A stretch of DNA of 64,000 bases from CALJXB01 sp965225935 (GCA_965225935.1 CBDDCC010000016.1:124001-188000); one strand, 5' to 3'. Positions 1 to 9,384 are shown, counted from the stretch's first letter. The notes: generated from the letters alone by a model not told the origin. Numbers and translations are program-made.

Positions 1-1
1 G

Positions 2-1519
2 GACGAACTGGTGGCCTTGAGCCCCAGGCTGCGCACCTTGCGGCGGGACGACAGTGCCGCCCTCCAGGCAATTCACGCCGCCCTTCAGCCCTACGGGCCC
101 CTGCTGCGCGAGCTGGTGACCCAGACCCACCGCCAGGATAGCTGGCGGGCCAGCCTCTACCGCGCCCGCGACCTGACGATCTATCTGGAGATCGGCGGTG
201 GGCTCGCCGGCATGATCTTCAGCGGCGCCCTGCTGGTGGTGATCATGGTCCGGGAGATCCGCCGCGGCGAGGAACTGCTGCGCAAGTCCCACGCCGCCGA
301 GGTCGCCCTGGTCCAGGCGCGGAACCAGGCCGAGCAGGCCAACGCCGCCAAGTCCCGCTTCCTGGTGGCGGCCAATCACGACATGCGCCAGCCGCTGCAG
401 TCCCTCAGCCTCTACACCGCCGCCCTCCAGGGTGCCGGCGGGGCGCCCGAGCGCGAGTCGATCTGCGAGGAGATGTCCGGCGCCATCCAGACCATGGGCC
501 ACTTGCTGGATGCCTTGCTGGACATCGAGAATCTGGAGGAAGGGCGGGTTCGGGTCGCCCATTGCGACCTTGCGGCCTCCGACGTGCTGGCTTCGATCGA
601 GCGCGAATTCCGGCTGCCGGCGCAGGAAAAGGGTGTCGATCTGAGGGTCGTTCCCTCGAGCCTGGGTATCCGCAGCGACCCCTTGCTGCTCGAGCGCATC
701 GTCCAGAACCTGGTCTCGAACGCCATCAGCTATGCCCCCGAGGGCAAGGTCGTGGCGGGCTGCCGGCCGCGCGGCGACAGGGTGCGGATCGAGATCTGGG
801 ACAACGGGGTCGGCGTGGCTGAAAACGACCTCGAGACCATCTTCGAGGACTACTACCAGGTCGACAACCCGGCGCGCGACCGGCGCAAGGGTCTGGGCCT
901 GGGGCTGGCGATCGCCCAGCGCATCGCGCGCCTGCTGGACCACGAGATCACCGTTCGCTCCGAGCTGGGCAAGGGGTCCGTCTTCGCCGTCGATCTGCCC
1001 AGGGCGGAGCGGCTACAAGTCGCGGCCGCGGCGGCGGCACCTGCCCGAGCGCCGGCGTCGGCGCGAACCCAGGGTGCGCTGGCCGGCCGAGGCGTGGTGG
1101 CGATCGAGGACGATCCCTCGATTCTGCGCGGCATCGAGCATCTGTTGGGTGCCTGGGGTGCCGAGGTGCTCGCCTGTGCCGCGGCCGACGAGGCTCTGGC
1201 GCGCCTGGCGTCGGGCGAGTGGCGGCCGAATCTGCTGCTGGTGGACTACAGGCTGGCCGACGGGCTTAACGGCATCGACGCGGTGGAGAAGATCCGTGCG
1301 CTCTATGGCCGACCGCTGCCGGCTATCGTCATGACCGGCGACACCTCCGCCAGCGTGACCGGCGCGATTCGGGCCTCGGGCTGCTACTTGGCGCACAAGC
1401 CGCTTGATTCTCGCGTGCTACGGCGCCTAATTGACGAGCAGCTGGCCGTGGCCGAGGCGGCGGGCGGTCAGCCGGACCCTGAGACCGGGCCGCCGGCGGA
1501 GAAGCTGGAGCAGGTCTAG
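2..1519 (+). CDS. Hybrid sensor histidine kinase/response regulator, 5' end outside window
   Basis: Two-component kinase carrying its own receiver domain; the frame is open to the window edge, so the sensor part is missing. Numbering from the first in-window GTG (position 11), a membrane helix lies at about residues 58-80. A HisKA domain with H-box ANHDMRQPLQ follows (H123), then a HATPase with N-box VQNLVSNAIS, DNGVGV and GLGLGLA (about 221-290). A receiver domain (about 351-470) has acidic pocket EDD, phospho-acceptor D402 in LLLVDYRL and K453 in AHKPLD. The receiver presumably modulates the kinase or serves as a phosphorelay site. No output domain follows and no partner gene is visible, so the signal is unknown. 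Confidence 0.9.
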   Translation, partial: DELVALSPRLRTLRRDDSAALQAIHAALQPYGPLLRELVTQTHRQDSWRASLYRARDLTIYLEIGGGLAGMIFSGALLVVIMVREIRRGEELLRKSHAAEVALVQARNQAEQANAAKSRFLVAANHDMRQPLQSLSLYTAALQGAGGAPERESICEEMSGAIQTMGHLLDALLDIENLEEGRVRVAHCDLAASDVLASIEREFRLPAQEKGVDLRVVPSSLGIRSDPLLLERIVQNLVSNAISYAPEGKVVAGCRPRGDRVRIEIWDNGVGVAENDLETIFEDYYQVDNPARDRRKGLGLGLAIAQRIARLLDHEITVRSELGKGSVFAVDLPRAERLQVAAAAAAPARAPASARTQGALAGRGVVAIEDDPSILRGIEHLLGAWGAEVLACAAADEALARLASGEWRPNLLLVDYRLADGLNGIDAVEKIRALYGRPLPAIVMTGDTSASVTGAIRASGCYLAHKPLDSRVLRRLIDEQLAVAEAAGGQPDPETGPPAEKLEQV

Positions 1520-1582
1520 GGGCGCGTTGGCGACCGCCGCTCGCCGCCGGGTGACGGGCCGGATGCGGTGTGCCGGACGGCG

Positions 1583-2026
1583 ATGGATGAGGGAGGAAAG
1601 GACCCGGGGGACATGCAGGACGGCGTGAAGGAGGGCGCAGAGCCGCAGGGGGACCAGCTGGACACCTCGGCGGCGGTCGAGACGGCCGAGGAGAACGCCG
1701 ACTGGTGGAACGACCAGTGGCTGAAATTCCCGACCGTCAGCCTGGACGGCGAGGGCTTGTGGCACTATTGGGACGTGCCGGAGGACAGCGGCGTCTACGC
1801 CGACGACTGGCGCAAGGGCGAGGAGCTCGCCCGGGACACGGTGGCCCACATGCAGGCCTTCGAATCCGGCAGCTCGGTGCTGCGCCGCATCATGCGGGAA
1901 ATCGACCTGGAATCGACCGTTGGCCAGGGCTTCGTCACACGCATCGAGGACATGCTGACCCGCCCCGAGGTCTACCTCGAGTCCCTGGAGCCGGGCTCGG
2001 TACAGCGCAAGCTGCGGGGTGAGTGA
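1583..2026 (+). CDS. Hypothetical acidic protein
   Basis: About 147 residues if started at ATG 1583; GTG 1568 and ATG 1613 are alternatives, and none has a convincing ribosome site. The protein is acidic and soluble, with no signal peptide or membrane segment. Its middle is rich in Trp and Tyr (DWWNDQW, LWHYWDVPED). I do not recognise a family. It follows the sensor kinase on the same strand after about 60 bp, so co-transcription is possible. High-GC codon use matches the kinase, which suggests it belongs to the chromosomal backbone rather than to the accessory region that starts just after it. Confidence 0.6.
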   Translation: MDEGGKDPGDMQDGVKEGAEPQGDQLDTSAAVETAEENADWWNDQWLKFPTVSLDGEGLWHYWDVPEDSGVYADDWRKGEELARDTVAHMQAFESGSSVLRRIMREIDLESTVGQGFVTRIEDMLTRPEVYLESLEPGSVQRKLRGE

Positions 2027-2383
2027 CTGGCAATCACTAAACGGCGTCTTCGCGTGTACGGTGTACTGCTCTCTGACCTGATTGGGGGGGATTGCTCCCA
2101 GTGTCCCATAGAGTAGTCGGATCGGCGGCCGACGCCTCCAGAGAGCGACTGTGGAGAGGCAATCTTGAATGGGTCGCTCCATGCTAGCGACAAGAGACAG
2201 AATCGTTCCGCTGCTGGGACGGGATGGCTGGTTTCCGAATCATGGAACGAAAGTCGGTCTGCTGCGACGAGGGCCCGGATTTGTATAGGGAGCCCGGCTG
2301 TTTGATCCGAGAAAGAATCTGATGTGCCTCCGGGAGTTGGACGCCCTGATAGAGTCGAAGACGAGGGGGACCAATCTGTGGTC

Positions 2384-2626
2384 ATGAGGAAGTTGAGCCC
2401 GCATACTAATGAGGATTTGAACGACCTGATCCGCGAACACGAGGAAGGTGAGCAGGCCAACGAGGATCTGGCGGCGCGTCTCCGCGAATTGCAGAAAATG
2501 TTTCGATTGCGGTGCGTGGAGCTGGACGATCTTCGGACCACAACTGAGACTCAATTGAATAGCTTGTCCAGCCTGACCAACGCCACCATGCATGAATCCA
2601 AGCAAAAAGGGGGAATATTTAAGTAA
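2384..2626 (+). CDS. Possible small coiled-coil protein
   Basis: An 80-residue reading frame from ATG 2384; the frame can be extended to GTG 2324. It is strongly charged with heptad-like spacing (EANEDLAARLRELQ type pattern), predicting one helical coiled coil, and ends with a Lys/Gly-rich tail. No family is recognised. It stands alone in a gene-poor, AT-richer stretch at the left edge of the accessory region, and may be a remnant of a longer coiled-coil protein like the sulfotransferase at 5056-6780. Weak evidence that it is expressed. Confidence 0.3.
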   Translation: MRKLSPHTNEDLNDLIREHEEGEQANEDLAARLRELQKMFRLRCVELDDLRTTTETQLNSLSSLTNATMHESKQKGGIFK

Positions 2627-2967
2627 AATAAAAGAGGTTCAGAGCGAAACAATCGCTCCAGAAGCAGGTGAAGTACCTTCTATTATTCGAAAGAATTATT
2701 GATTTCTTGTACAAAAGGTTGAAATGGGTGCTATTTGCACATCGTCTCTACAATTTTTTCCTATGAAGCGGTGGGGACTTTCGTAAGTCACGACTGATCC
2801 TGGCCACGATCAGGACCGTCTTCCAACCGGCCCACTCCAGGTTACGGAGGCTTTGACCTGCAATCAACCGGGTGCGACCGGACAGATAGCTCTCGCCGGT
2901 CGACATACTTCACAAGGGTCCGCTCGCCTTGTAGGCAGACGCATTCCTAAATTCGGGTGCGGATGCA
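2627..2967. other. Gene-free, AT-rich stretch
   Basis: About 340 bases with no credible coding frame. The first 140 bases are markedly AT-rich compared with the left flank, marking the change from backbone to accessory DNA. I see no tRNA, terminator hairpin or insertion-sequence end here. Confidence 0.5.
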
Positions 2968-3279
2968 ATGGTGCCGCCGGCGTTCGTAAATTACCTTGAG
3001 GAAAGCAACGTGATCATCAGTCGAGATGGCCGTAGCCAGCATAGGAAACAATTCATCGGGAGAAGGCAGTATCTCTCCGGTCCGACCTTGTCAGCGAGAA
3101 AGGACGATCGGATTCCGCCATTTTCATATCGCATGCGAAATGCAAATGACTTTTTATGGATCGAAGAGGTGATCACTCAAGGCTTCCTGTTCTATTGTGC
3201 TGACTACCTCAGTTTCTCAATGTTCCGGTCGTTCAATGCCGATTGGTATACCTGGAAGGAGGACTCGAAGAGTTTCTAG
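2968..3279 (+). CDS. Hypothetical protein, possibly a fragment
   Basis: 103-residue frame from ATG 2968. The N-terminal half is basic; the C-terminal half is aromatic-rich (QGFLFYCADYLSFSMF). No recognised domain. It ends about 90 bases before the IS481-family element and could be the tail of a gene broken by rearrangement. There is no clear ribosome site. Confidence 0.25.
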   Translation: MVPPAFVNYLEESNVIISRDGRSQHRKQFIGRRQYLSGPTLSARKDDRIPPFSYRMRNANDFLWIEEVITQGFLFYCADYLSFSMFRSFNADWYTWKEDSKSF

Positions 3280-3368
3280 CAATCTCCACATCATGTCTTG
3301 GTTGAAGGTCGCTTCGAAGAGGTTGTCGATTAGGACAGATCAAAGGACTCTCTTCTATCAAAGCTTAT

Positions 3369-4388
3369 CGTGAGGACGTTGGGCCTAGGTGTTCAGCCCC
3401 GGCATGTGGTGGATTGGATTGAGTCTGAACCGATTTGGTTGCTCGCTCCAGACCTTGCAGATGTATTCGTAGGGGGTGAGACCCTTGAGGGTCTTCAGGC
3501 GCTTGTCGAAGTTGTAGGCGTTGAGGAAATGGTCGAGGTGCGCGCGCAATCTGTCGTGGCTGTCGTAGTAGTAGCGCCGTACCGTTGCCTCCTTGATCGT
3601 TCGGTTCATGCGCTCGACCTGACCGTTGGTCCAGGGGTGGTTGGGTTTGGTCAAGCGGTGCTCGATGCCGTGCTCGCGGCACCGCAGGTCGAACATATGG
3701 GTTACGTATCGCGCCGTCAGTCCATCGCGATGGCGAGGCTGGAATGTGAACTGGACACCATTGTCTGTGAGCACGGTGTGGATCGTGTAGGGGACGGCCT
3801 CGACGAGCGCTTCCAGGAAGGCCGATGCCGTACGGCGGTTGGCCTTCTGCTCGAGCCTGGCGAAGGCGAGCTTGGTGACCCGGTCGATCGCCACGAACAT
3901 GTAGAGCTTGCCGTCCTCGGTGCGCAGCTCGGCGATGTCGATGTGGAAGTAGCCGATCGGATAGTCCTTGAAGCGCTTCTTCGGCTTGTCGCCTTCCACG
4001 GCCGGCAACCGGCTGATGTTGTGGCGCTGGAACAGCCGGTGCAGGCTGGAGCGGGTCAAGTGCGGGATGCTCGCCTGGAGCGCGTAGAGACAGTCGTCGA
4101 GCGGCAACAGCGTGTGCTTGCGGAAGGCGACGGCCAGCGCCTCTTCCTCTGGCGAGAGCAGCGTTGAGCGTCGCTCCTTCGGCCCCATCGGCGCGTCCTC
4201 GACAGAAGATCGCTTGCGCCACTTCCGCACTGTCTTGGGGTTGATGCCGTAGCGATCGCTCAGCTCTTGGACCGAAGCTTTCGATCACTGTATCGCAGCT
4301 CGGACGGCGTGAGTGGTCGTGGCGCTCCCGTGTAGTACCTGTCCCATAGTGCTTCCTTGTCGATGGTCTTCGATGAAATACCATCACA
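3369..4388 (-). mobile_element. IS481-family insertion sequence
   Basis: Element carrying one DDE transposase gene on the minus strand. On the minus strand its left end reads TGTGATGG (complement of 4381-4388), a sequence I take as the terminal repeat. The opposite end is less sure: CGTGAGGA at 3369-3376 is an imperfect inverted match. No target duplication is evident at these borders. It sits directly against a truncated IS5-type transposase, so it may have landed in or beside that older element. Confidence 0.6.
3385..4347 (-). pseudogene. IS481-family transposase with in-frame TGA at codon 21
   Basis: Read from ATG 4347, the frame gives MGQVLHGSATTTHAVRAAIQ, then TGA (4285-4287), then continues in the same frame with SKASVQELSDRYGINPKTV and the full transposase to TAG at 3385. 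Without the TGA the product would be 320 residues, the normal length for this group. It has the N-terminal helix-turn-helix, a catalytic core with HIDIAEL and LTDNGVQF, and NGQVERMNRTIKEATV before the last acidic residue. The position is usually Arg, so CGA to TGA is the simplest lesion. Internal initiation at GTG 4230 would give 281 residues lacking the DNA-binding helix, probably inactive. Confidence 0.85.
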
Positions 4389-4439
4389 CCGCGGGACTGA
4401 ACAGCCCTGGCCGAAGGTTCGCCGTGCTCGCTTCATCTC

Positions 4440-4935
4440 ATCGACGCCCCGATCGTGCGGGCCCACAAGCACGCCGCCAGCGGAAAAAAGGGGCCCGGAT
4501 CACGCCATCGGACGATCTCGCGGCGGACTGAGCAGCAACATCCACATCGTCGTCGATGGCCGCGGCCTGCCGCTGCGCTTTCTGGTGAGCCCGGACTAAA
4601 CCTCCGACAAGGCCGCCGTGCCGGCGCTCATCGCCGGGCTGCGCCCGGCCCAGGACACCGTCGCCGACTGGGGCTACGACGCCCAAGCCATCCTCGCCCA
4701 GATCGCAAGCCACGGCTCGCGCCCTCAGATCCCGACCCAAAAGGATCGCAAGATCCAGCGCTCGGTCAATCCCGTGCTCCATCGCCAGCGCAACTTTGTC
4801 GAACGCTTCTACAACAAGCTCAAGTACTTCCGCAGCATCGCCACGCGCTACCACAAGCTTGCCCGAAACTTCCTCGCCGCCATCGCATTGGCGTCCGTCC
4901 GGATCTGGATTAGGCAATATAGGTCCACGACGTAG
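4440..4935 (+). pseudogene. IS5-family transposase remnant (3' half)
   Basis: Only the C-terminal half of an IS5-type (IS427-like) transposase is present. It begins with IVRAHKHAASGKKG, then shifts frame near 4490 into GRSRGGLSSNIH, hits TAA at 4597-4599 where these proteins usually have a GQ-S/T-D motif, and resumes in frame through ADWGYDAQAIL, PTQKDRKIQ and VERFYNKLKYFRSIATRYHK. The catalytic Glu region (FVERFYNKLK) survives, but the N-terminal half with the first Asp is missing, so it is dead. Its 5' side is cut off close to the end of the IS481-family element. Confidence 0.8.
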
Positions 4936-5055
4936 GCCAAGCCGGAACAGATGATACCGTGCCGACAAGATCGGCCATGTAATTGTGATCAGCGTTCGTA
5001 ACGCTCTACGTAAGTTGGCTTTCTGTAACTGCTGGATGGAACGACGTCCGGCTGC

Positions 5056-6780
5056 CTAAACAGTCTTTGTGGCGGATTTGATTTGCCTGGTAACGTACCA
5101 ACATGACAGGCGGGTAAGTGCCCGCTGTAGCTGAGCAGGTACGATGAATGGCGAGATGATGTATCTCCCGATGCGATTTGAAAGGGAACTGCGATCAGAG
5201 AACAATTGGGATTGCAGGTCAGGTAGAGTCTGTGTCCGCAGATAGAACTCTTCCTTGAGACGGACCGCATTGCGGTGGTCTTCGAGTGCATGCCGCAGCA
5301 AAATGTCAATCAACGTGAACGGCAGTGCGAACGTCCTGCGGCCGGGACGCTTAATAGCTGCAGCACAGGCATCACCTAGTGCGAACCTTAGACTGGAGCG
5401 CAACGACGCCAATTGCCAGATCAGACGATCGGCTTGATTGCGTTTTGCCCCGCGAAGAGCAAGAGTAGGATATAATCTGTAGGATTTATGCAGATCAGTT
5501 TCAAGCTTTTTTAGGCGCTTTTCATTGTAAATGTTGCGGTTTTGCAGTTTTGTCTCGAGATTTGTTCGCTCGGACAGCTCTTGTTTCAGGTTCCTATTGT
5601 GTTTGTTTATCCCGTCAATGCGTGCCAACAGTGCTTGCTTGTTTTCTTGCGTTTGTTGTAGATCATCTCGAGCCCGTTCGAGATCCGTTTTCACACTTCG
5701 AACTTCCGCAAGAGCATCTTTCATATTCTTTTCGAGCGTCGACATTTCCTGTTTGGCGAGCACGAGTTCTTGCTCCGCTGTCTCGAGCTGGCTGCGCAAA
5801 GCATCTTCGATATTCTGGGAGTCCGACAGCTGCGAGCTGATCCGTCGCTCGTTTCGTCGCAATTCAGCAAGCTGTTTGTTTTTCCTATCGAGCCGCTCAG
5901 CGCTTCTATTGGCGGACCGATGTGCCCTGGAGACTTCTGCGCGGAGGCGCTTCATGTGAAGCGGCCATCCGGCAAAGGCGGTCAATGCATCTTGGCTCTT
6001 GTTGGCGCATGCTCGAAGTTCGGCTGGATTGCCTGGCACACCGTTCTCAGTCAGCAGGAGGGCGTAGAGATCCTTGGCCCAGGCGTTCAGTATGCCATTG
6101 TCTTTCCCGTGATTCGAGTGGTTTAGGGCCGGCTGAATGGCTGCCATTGCATCGGCAAACTGGATCTGGGACGGAGTCAGCCCAACAAACTCGGCCAACT
6201 CCCGCAGCCGTGGCATAGGATCTTTGAGCATGCATTCGTAGTGGCAAACGAAACAGGATTCGGCGGCGAATATGAGAGGCTCGATCGTTCTTTGGAGCCA
6301 GATGAGTTCGGCGGTCTGTTTGGTGGTGTCCCATCTTGCGAGTGACTTGGCAATGGAGGCCGGGTGACGGACGCAAAGTACGTACTTTGGGTCAAGGTTT
6401 AGCTCTTCGAAGAGCTTCTGCCATAGGGGCAATAGAATCGATGTGCGGGGATCCTTAAATCCCCAAAGTCCTCCACGAGCAACTTCCGCGGCGAGGTATT
6501 TCTTCAGCTGTTTCGAGGCGGTCTTGAATGCGGGGTCAGCAGTCCAGTCCGGCGGCGGAGGAAGAATGACATCGGCATCCAGCCTGTCCAACAACTCCTT
6601 GTGAGCCTTCACTATGGCGCGGCTTTCGAAGAATCCCCTGGGGTTGGTTTCATTCGGCTCGATCATGTCGGCGGATACCCGCATGCCGAGGCATGCCAGT
6701 GCCTCCATGGTCATCGACGTACCGGACCGCCCGGCTCCGAGGACCACGACGACGGGTTGCTTGTCATTCGGCTGCGACAT
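5056..6780 (-). CDS. Sulfotransferase fused to a long coiled coil
   Basis: 574 residues. Residues 1-265 form a PAPS-dependent sulfotransferase domain: the 5'-phosphosulfate loop is GAGRSGTSM (about 15-24) and the 3'-phosphate site is in VRHPASIAKSL. It should move sulfate onto a sugar of the surface polysaccharide. Residues about 280-430 are a Glu/Lys/Gln-rich coiled coil, followed by a basic, partly hydrophobic C-terminal part of about 140 residues of unknown role. The coiled coil could give oligomerisation or anchor the enzyme to the glycan assembly complex (inference). It starts 17 bases inside the end of the upstream glycosyltransferase (6764-8464), so the two are translationally coupled. 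Confidence 0.85.
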   Translation of the reverse strand: MSQPNDKQPVVVVLGAGRSGTSMTMEALACLGMRVSADMIEPNETNPRGFFESRAIVKAHKELLDRLDADVILPPPPDWTADPAFKTASKQLKKYLAAEVARGGLWGFKDPRTSILLPLWQKLFEELNLDPKYVLCVRHPASIAKSLARWDTTKQTAELIWLQRTIEPLIFAAESCFVCHYECMLKDPMPRLRELAEFVGLTPSQIQFADAMAAIQPALNHSNHGKDNGILNAWAKDLYALLLTENGVPGNPAELRACANKSQDALTAFAGWPLHMKRLRAEVSRAHRSANRSAERLDRKNKQLAELRRNERRISSQLSDSQNIEDALRSQLETAEQELVLAKQEMSTLEKNMKDALAEVRSVKTDLERARDDLQQTQENKQALLARIDGINKHNRNLKQELSERTNLETKLQNRNIYNEKRLKKLETDLHKSYRLYPTLALRGAKRNQADRLIWQLASLRSSLRFALGDACAAAIKRPGRRTFALPFTLIDILLRHALEDHRNAVRLKEEFYLRTQTLPDLQSQLFSDRSSLSNRIGRYIISPFIVPAQLQRALTRLSCWYVTRQIKSATKTV

Positions 6781-8464
6781 GGGTCTTCGCTTGAATCAGG
6801 GTCGACAACCGGACCCAGTCGGCGCAATCGCGAATCGATTTCCAGAACCGCGAAACGCCCGGTATTCCGTCCGGGCCAAATGCCTGCGAGTCGCTTTCGA
6901 TTTCGCGATCGAGCAGCCTTTTAACTTGTTGTTCTATATGAGCTTTAGGCTGCGCACCATGGTGTCTGCCAAACCGGTAGAAATGCACGAGCGGGGATTC
7001 GTCAACAGTGCCGTTCATATATCTCTTTGAGTAGTAGGTTGGATCGAAGTGCTCGGAGGGAGCAAGGCCTTTCTGCCAACCAACCAGGAGGTAGTGCAGT
7101 AGGGGATCTACGCCGGCCTTCTTCACTTCATAGTGCTCACGTGCGTAGAAAAGTGGATCAAACAGCACCGAGCCATAGAGGAGCATGTAGTCGCGCGCGC
7201 AGGACCAGCGCGCGCCTCGTCGACCTATCAGGCCGGTGTCGTTGAGAAAGAGCCGGCGAATGGATCTTGCAGATTGCACACGCCGGAAGTCTGCGTGGAG
7301 CGATGAGCGCGCCAGCGGGTGAGCGAGCATCCTCCCAGTGCGAAGCATCTGTCTTCGGTGACCTTTGTATTTGGCGGCGTGAGCGAGAAGGTCTTCCCAT
7401 TTCTTATGCACGACGGCAGGTTCGTACTGCTTGACGTCTTCAATGCCCTGCTTTCCATAGGAGACGCGCGTTTCCGGGCTCGCCATGAGGTCTGCGATAG
7501 CTTCCGATAATCCGGCGAGCTTGGGATTCGAATGCGCCAGAAGACCGTTTTGGCCGTGGGAGATTATTTCGTTGGTTCCGCTGCAGGACTGGAACCCGAT
7601 CACAGGGAGGCCATGTGCCATGGCCTCTCTCAAGGCAAGAGGGCAGCCCTCGGCACGAGAGGGAAGGACGAACAGGTGGGCCTTACTCAAGGCATCGTAG
7701 ACCTGTTCCATTCCCCCAAGGCGTTCTCCGATTGAAATGCGATTCGCTACTGGAGATCGGGCTGCGATCTCTCGGAGTCTCTCGCCGTCGGGGCCGGTGC
7801 CATGGGTTTCGAGGACCCAGTCCGGGAATTGAGCAGCCACCCGCGAGAATGCCTCGATGAACAGATCCAAGTCCTTTTCGAAGGAGTAACGGCCCGCGTA
7901 GATGACCTTGTAACGACCGTGCGCATCTGGCCTGTCGGGCGCGGCTCGCTTGTTGGCGGCCTGTGTTAGGGATGAAATCGTTCGCACCTGGCCGCGCAGG
8001 TGCGCTGGCAAGGCTTCTACATAACTCGGCATCAAGAAATGCGTGAAATCTGCCGCATAGTGAGCCACGTGCCTTTGGCGCCTGCTATTCCACAAGTACT
8101 GGAGGCAATAATCAGCCGATCCACGCTCCGAGAGTACAAGAGGATAATTAAGGTCATATAGAGAGGAGATTACTATAAGAGCATTTTTCGAGCTATTGAT
8201 AACTAATATTACATCTGGATCATAAGAATTCGCTTTTTCTCTGACAATTTTTTTGCTCTTTTCATTTTCCGCTAGTTTGTAGTGCTCGATTTCGACCTGG
8301 GGAGGGAACTTATAGTAAAAGTCTTTTTCACCTGGATTTCCAACATGTGTCAAGAAAAGTATTTCATGTCCCTTGGCGCATAAGTACTCAAACAACCACT
8401 GATAGGAAAGTTGAACTCCTCCAATCTCGTAGAGATTACCCTGACCATAGACCAAAATTCGCAT
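6764..8464 (-). CDS. GT4 glycosyltransferase with C-terminal FDPxYY modules
   Basis: 566 residues. Residues 1-370 are a GT-B fold, family GT4: an N-terminal Rossmann unit with a GGVQLSYQWL acceptor-side loop, and a nucleotide-sugar site with SRAEGCPLALREAMAHGLP (about 269-287) and SCSGTNEI. A second part (about 430-510) has two repeats built on FDPLFYAREHYEVKKAG and FDPTYYSKRYM, each followed by PLLHYL or PLVHFY and a G-W/R segment. Such repeats occur at the ends of large bacterial glycosyltransferases. It is a close paralogue of 16787-18538. It probably adds one sugar of the chain, and the coupled sulfotransferase may act on that product. Confidence 0.88.
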   Translation of the reverse strand: MRILVYGQGNLYEIGGVQLSYQWLFEYLCAKGHEILFLTHVGNPGEKDFYYKFPPQVEIEHYKLAENEKSKKIVREKANSYDPDVILVINSSKNALIVISSLYDLNYPLVLSERGSADYCLQYLWNSRRQRHVAHYAADFTHFLMPSYVEALPAHLRGQVRTISSLTQAANKRAAPDRPDAHGRYKVIYAGRYSFEKDLDLFIEAFSRVAAQFPDWVLETHGTGPDGERLREIAARSPVANRISIGERLGGMEQVYDALSKAHLFVLPSRAEGCPLALREAMAHGLPVIGFQSCSGTNEIISHGQNGLLAHSNPKLAGLSEAIADLMASPETRVSYGKQGIEDVKQYEPAVVHKKWEDLLAHAAKYKGHRRQMLRTGRMLAHPLARSSLHADFRRVQSARSIRRLFLNDTGLIGRRGARWSCARDYMLLYGSVLFDPLFYAREHYEVKKAGVDPLLHYLLVGWQKGLAPSEHFDPTYYSKRYMNGTVDESPLVHFYRFGRHHGAQPKAHIEQQVKRLLDREIESDSQAFGPDGIPGVSRFWKSIRDCADWVRLSTLIQAKTHVAAE

Positions 8465-9186
8465 TGCGATTATTTAGTATTTGATGGCAGACAAGTCATT
8501 GAGATTGCCCGCCGCCGAAACCGAGCGACACGTCCTTTCAGTGCGGCAGACTGACGGGTGTTCGTGCTCGGCTCCGGTGCGGACTTGCGCCCAAGTTTCC
8601 GCGAGGGTTTTTCCATCGCTTGTTCTTGGAGCAGGTTCAACTCCAGGGTCATCCACTTGCCTCGAGGACGCACCGTGGCCTCAATGTTTCGTCACGCGCA
8701 CGACCGATCTGCATTTTGCCTGCTGGCCCCTCAGGTTACTGGAATTCGGTTCGTTTTTCATACCACATGACTGCGGTGCCTGAAAATCAGAAGTAACTTG
8801 GTCTCGTTCGCCATTCCGAGTGACACGGCCGTGCCGGAGAGACCGGCACTCGGGGTGCGCGACACGCCCGCTACGCTGTGTTCCAGATGGCCGGGGTAGC
8901 ACTGCCATGCCAAGTGTTCTCGGGCAGCTTCGGGCTGATCAATGGCCTGCGCAGACCGTCTGCCGCGAAGATGCCTGCATGACTGTCGGCCACTCCAGGC
9001 GCGTGGGGCGTGTCGCTGGCGGCGTGGCAGGAGTGACCCGCAACTGGCAATATCGCGCTCCAAGCGGCCACGGACCGCCCTTGATGCAATTCTCATCCTC
9101 GGCCCCGACCATCCGACGGCTGCACGTGCCAACTACAGCTTGACCGTCGCTAACGTCGGCGGCACCTTCAACCAAGGAAATATTAG
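8465..9186. other. Gene-poor stretch upstream of a glycosyltransferase
   Basis: About 720 bases in which all frames are short and none resembles a known protein. It must contain the promoter of the leftward glycosyltransferase-sulfotransferase pair starting at 8464. The right end abuts the sulfatase remnant, so some of it may be unrecognisable gene debris. Confidence 0.4.
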
Positions 9187-9384
9187 TTGGAATTCGAGCT
9201 CAAGAATGATCCGTCGGAACGTGTCAACTTTGGCGATCAGTCGCCCGCTGCCTTCATGGAACTGACTGAGCTGTTGGCGACACGATATGAAAGCGGTTCC
9301 CACCCATGGCTCAAGTCCGAGGGCAACCTCGGGAAAGGTACTTCGCCTGCGAGAAAACGGCCGTCTCCTCTCCTCGTGGAATGA
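9187..9384 (+). pseudogene. Sulfatase C-terminal remnant
   Basis: The last 65 codons of a sulfatase. FELKNDPSERVNFGDQSPAA followed by LTELLATRYESG matches the end of the intact sulfatase at 45135-46592, which has YDLKYDPSERFNIADQAPAA and LTELLATRHESG. No catalytic part is present: upstream sequence lacks the Cys-x-Pro-Ser-Arg signature. The same spacer of about 90 bases and a sulfotransferase gene follow in both places, so this is one half of a duplicated block that has lost most of its sulfatase. Confidence 0.8.

Noticed and set aside
4260..4472. Separate 70-codon minus-strand gene upstream of the IS481 transposase
   Set aside because: It is the wrong frame across the true transposase start, which lies at 4347 in another frame.
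8481..9143. Several 70-120-codon frames between the GT4 gene and the sulfatase remnant
   Set aside because: None shows a recognisable motif or ribosome site, and I could not align them with the missing part of the sulfatase.
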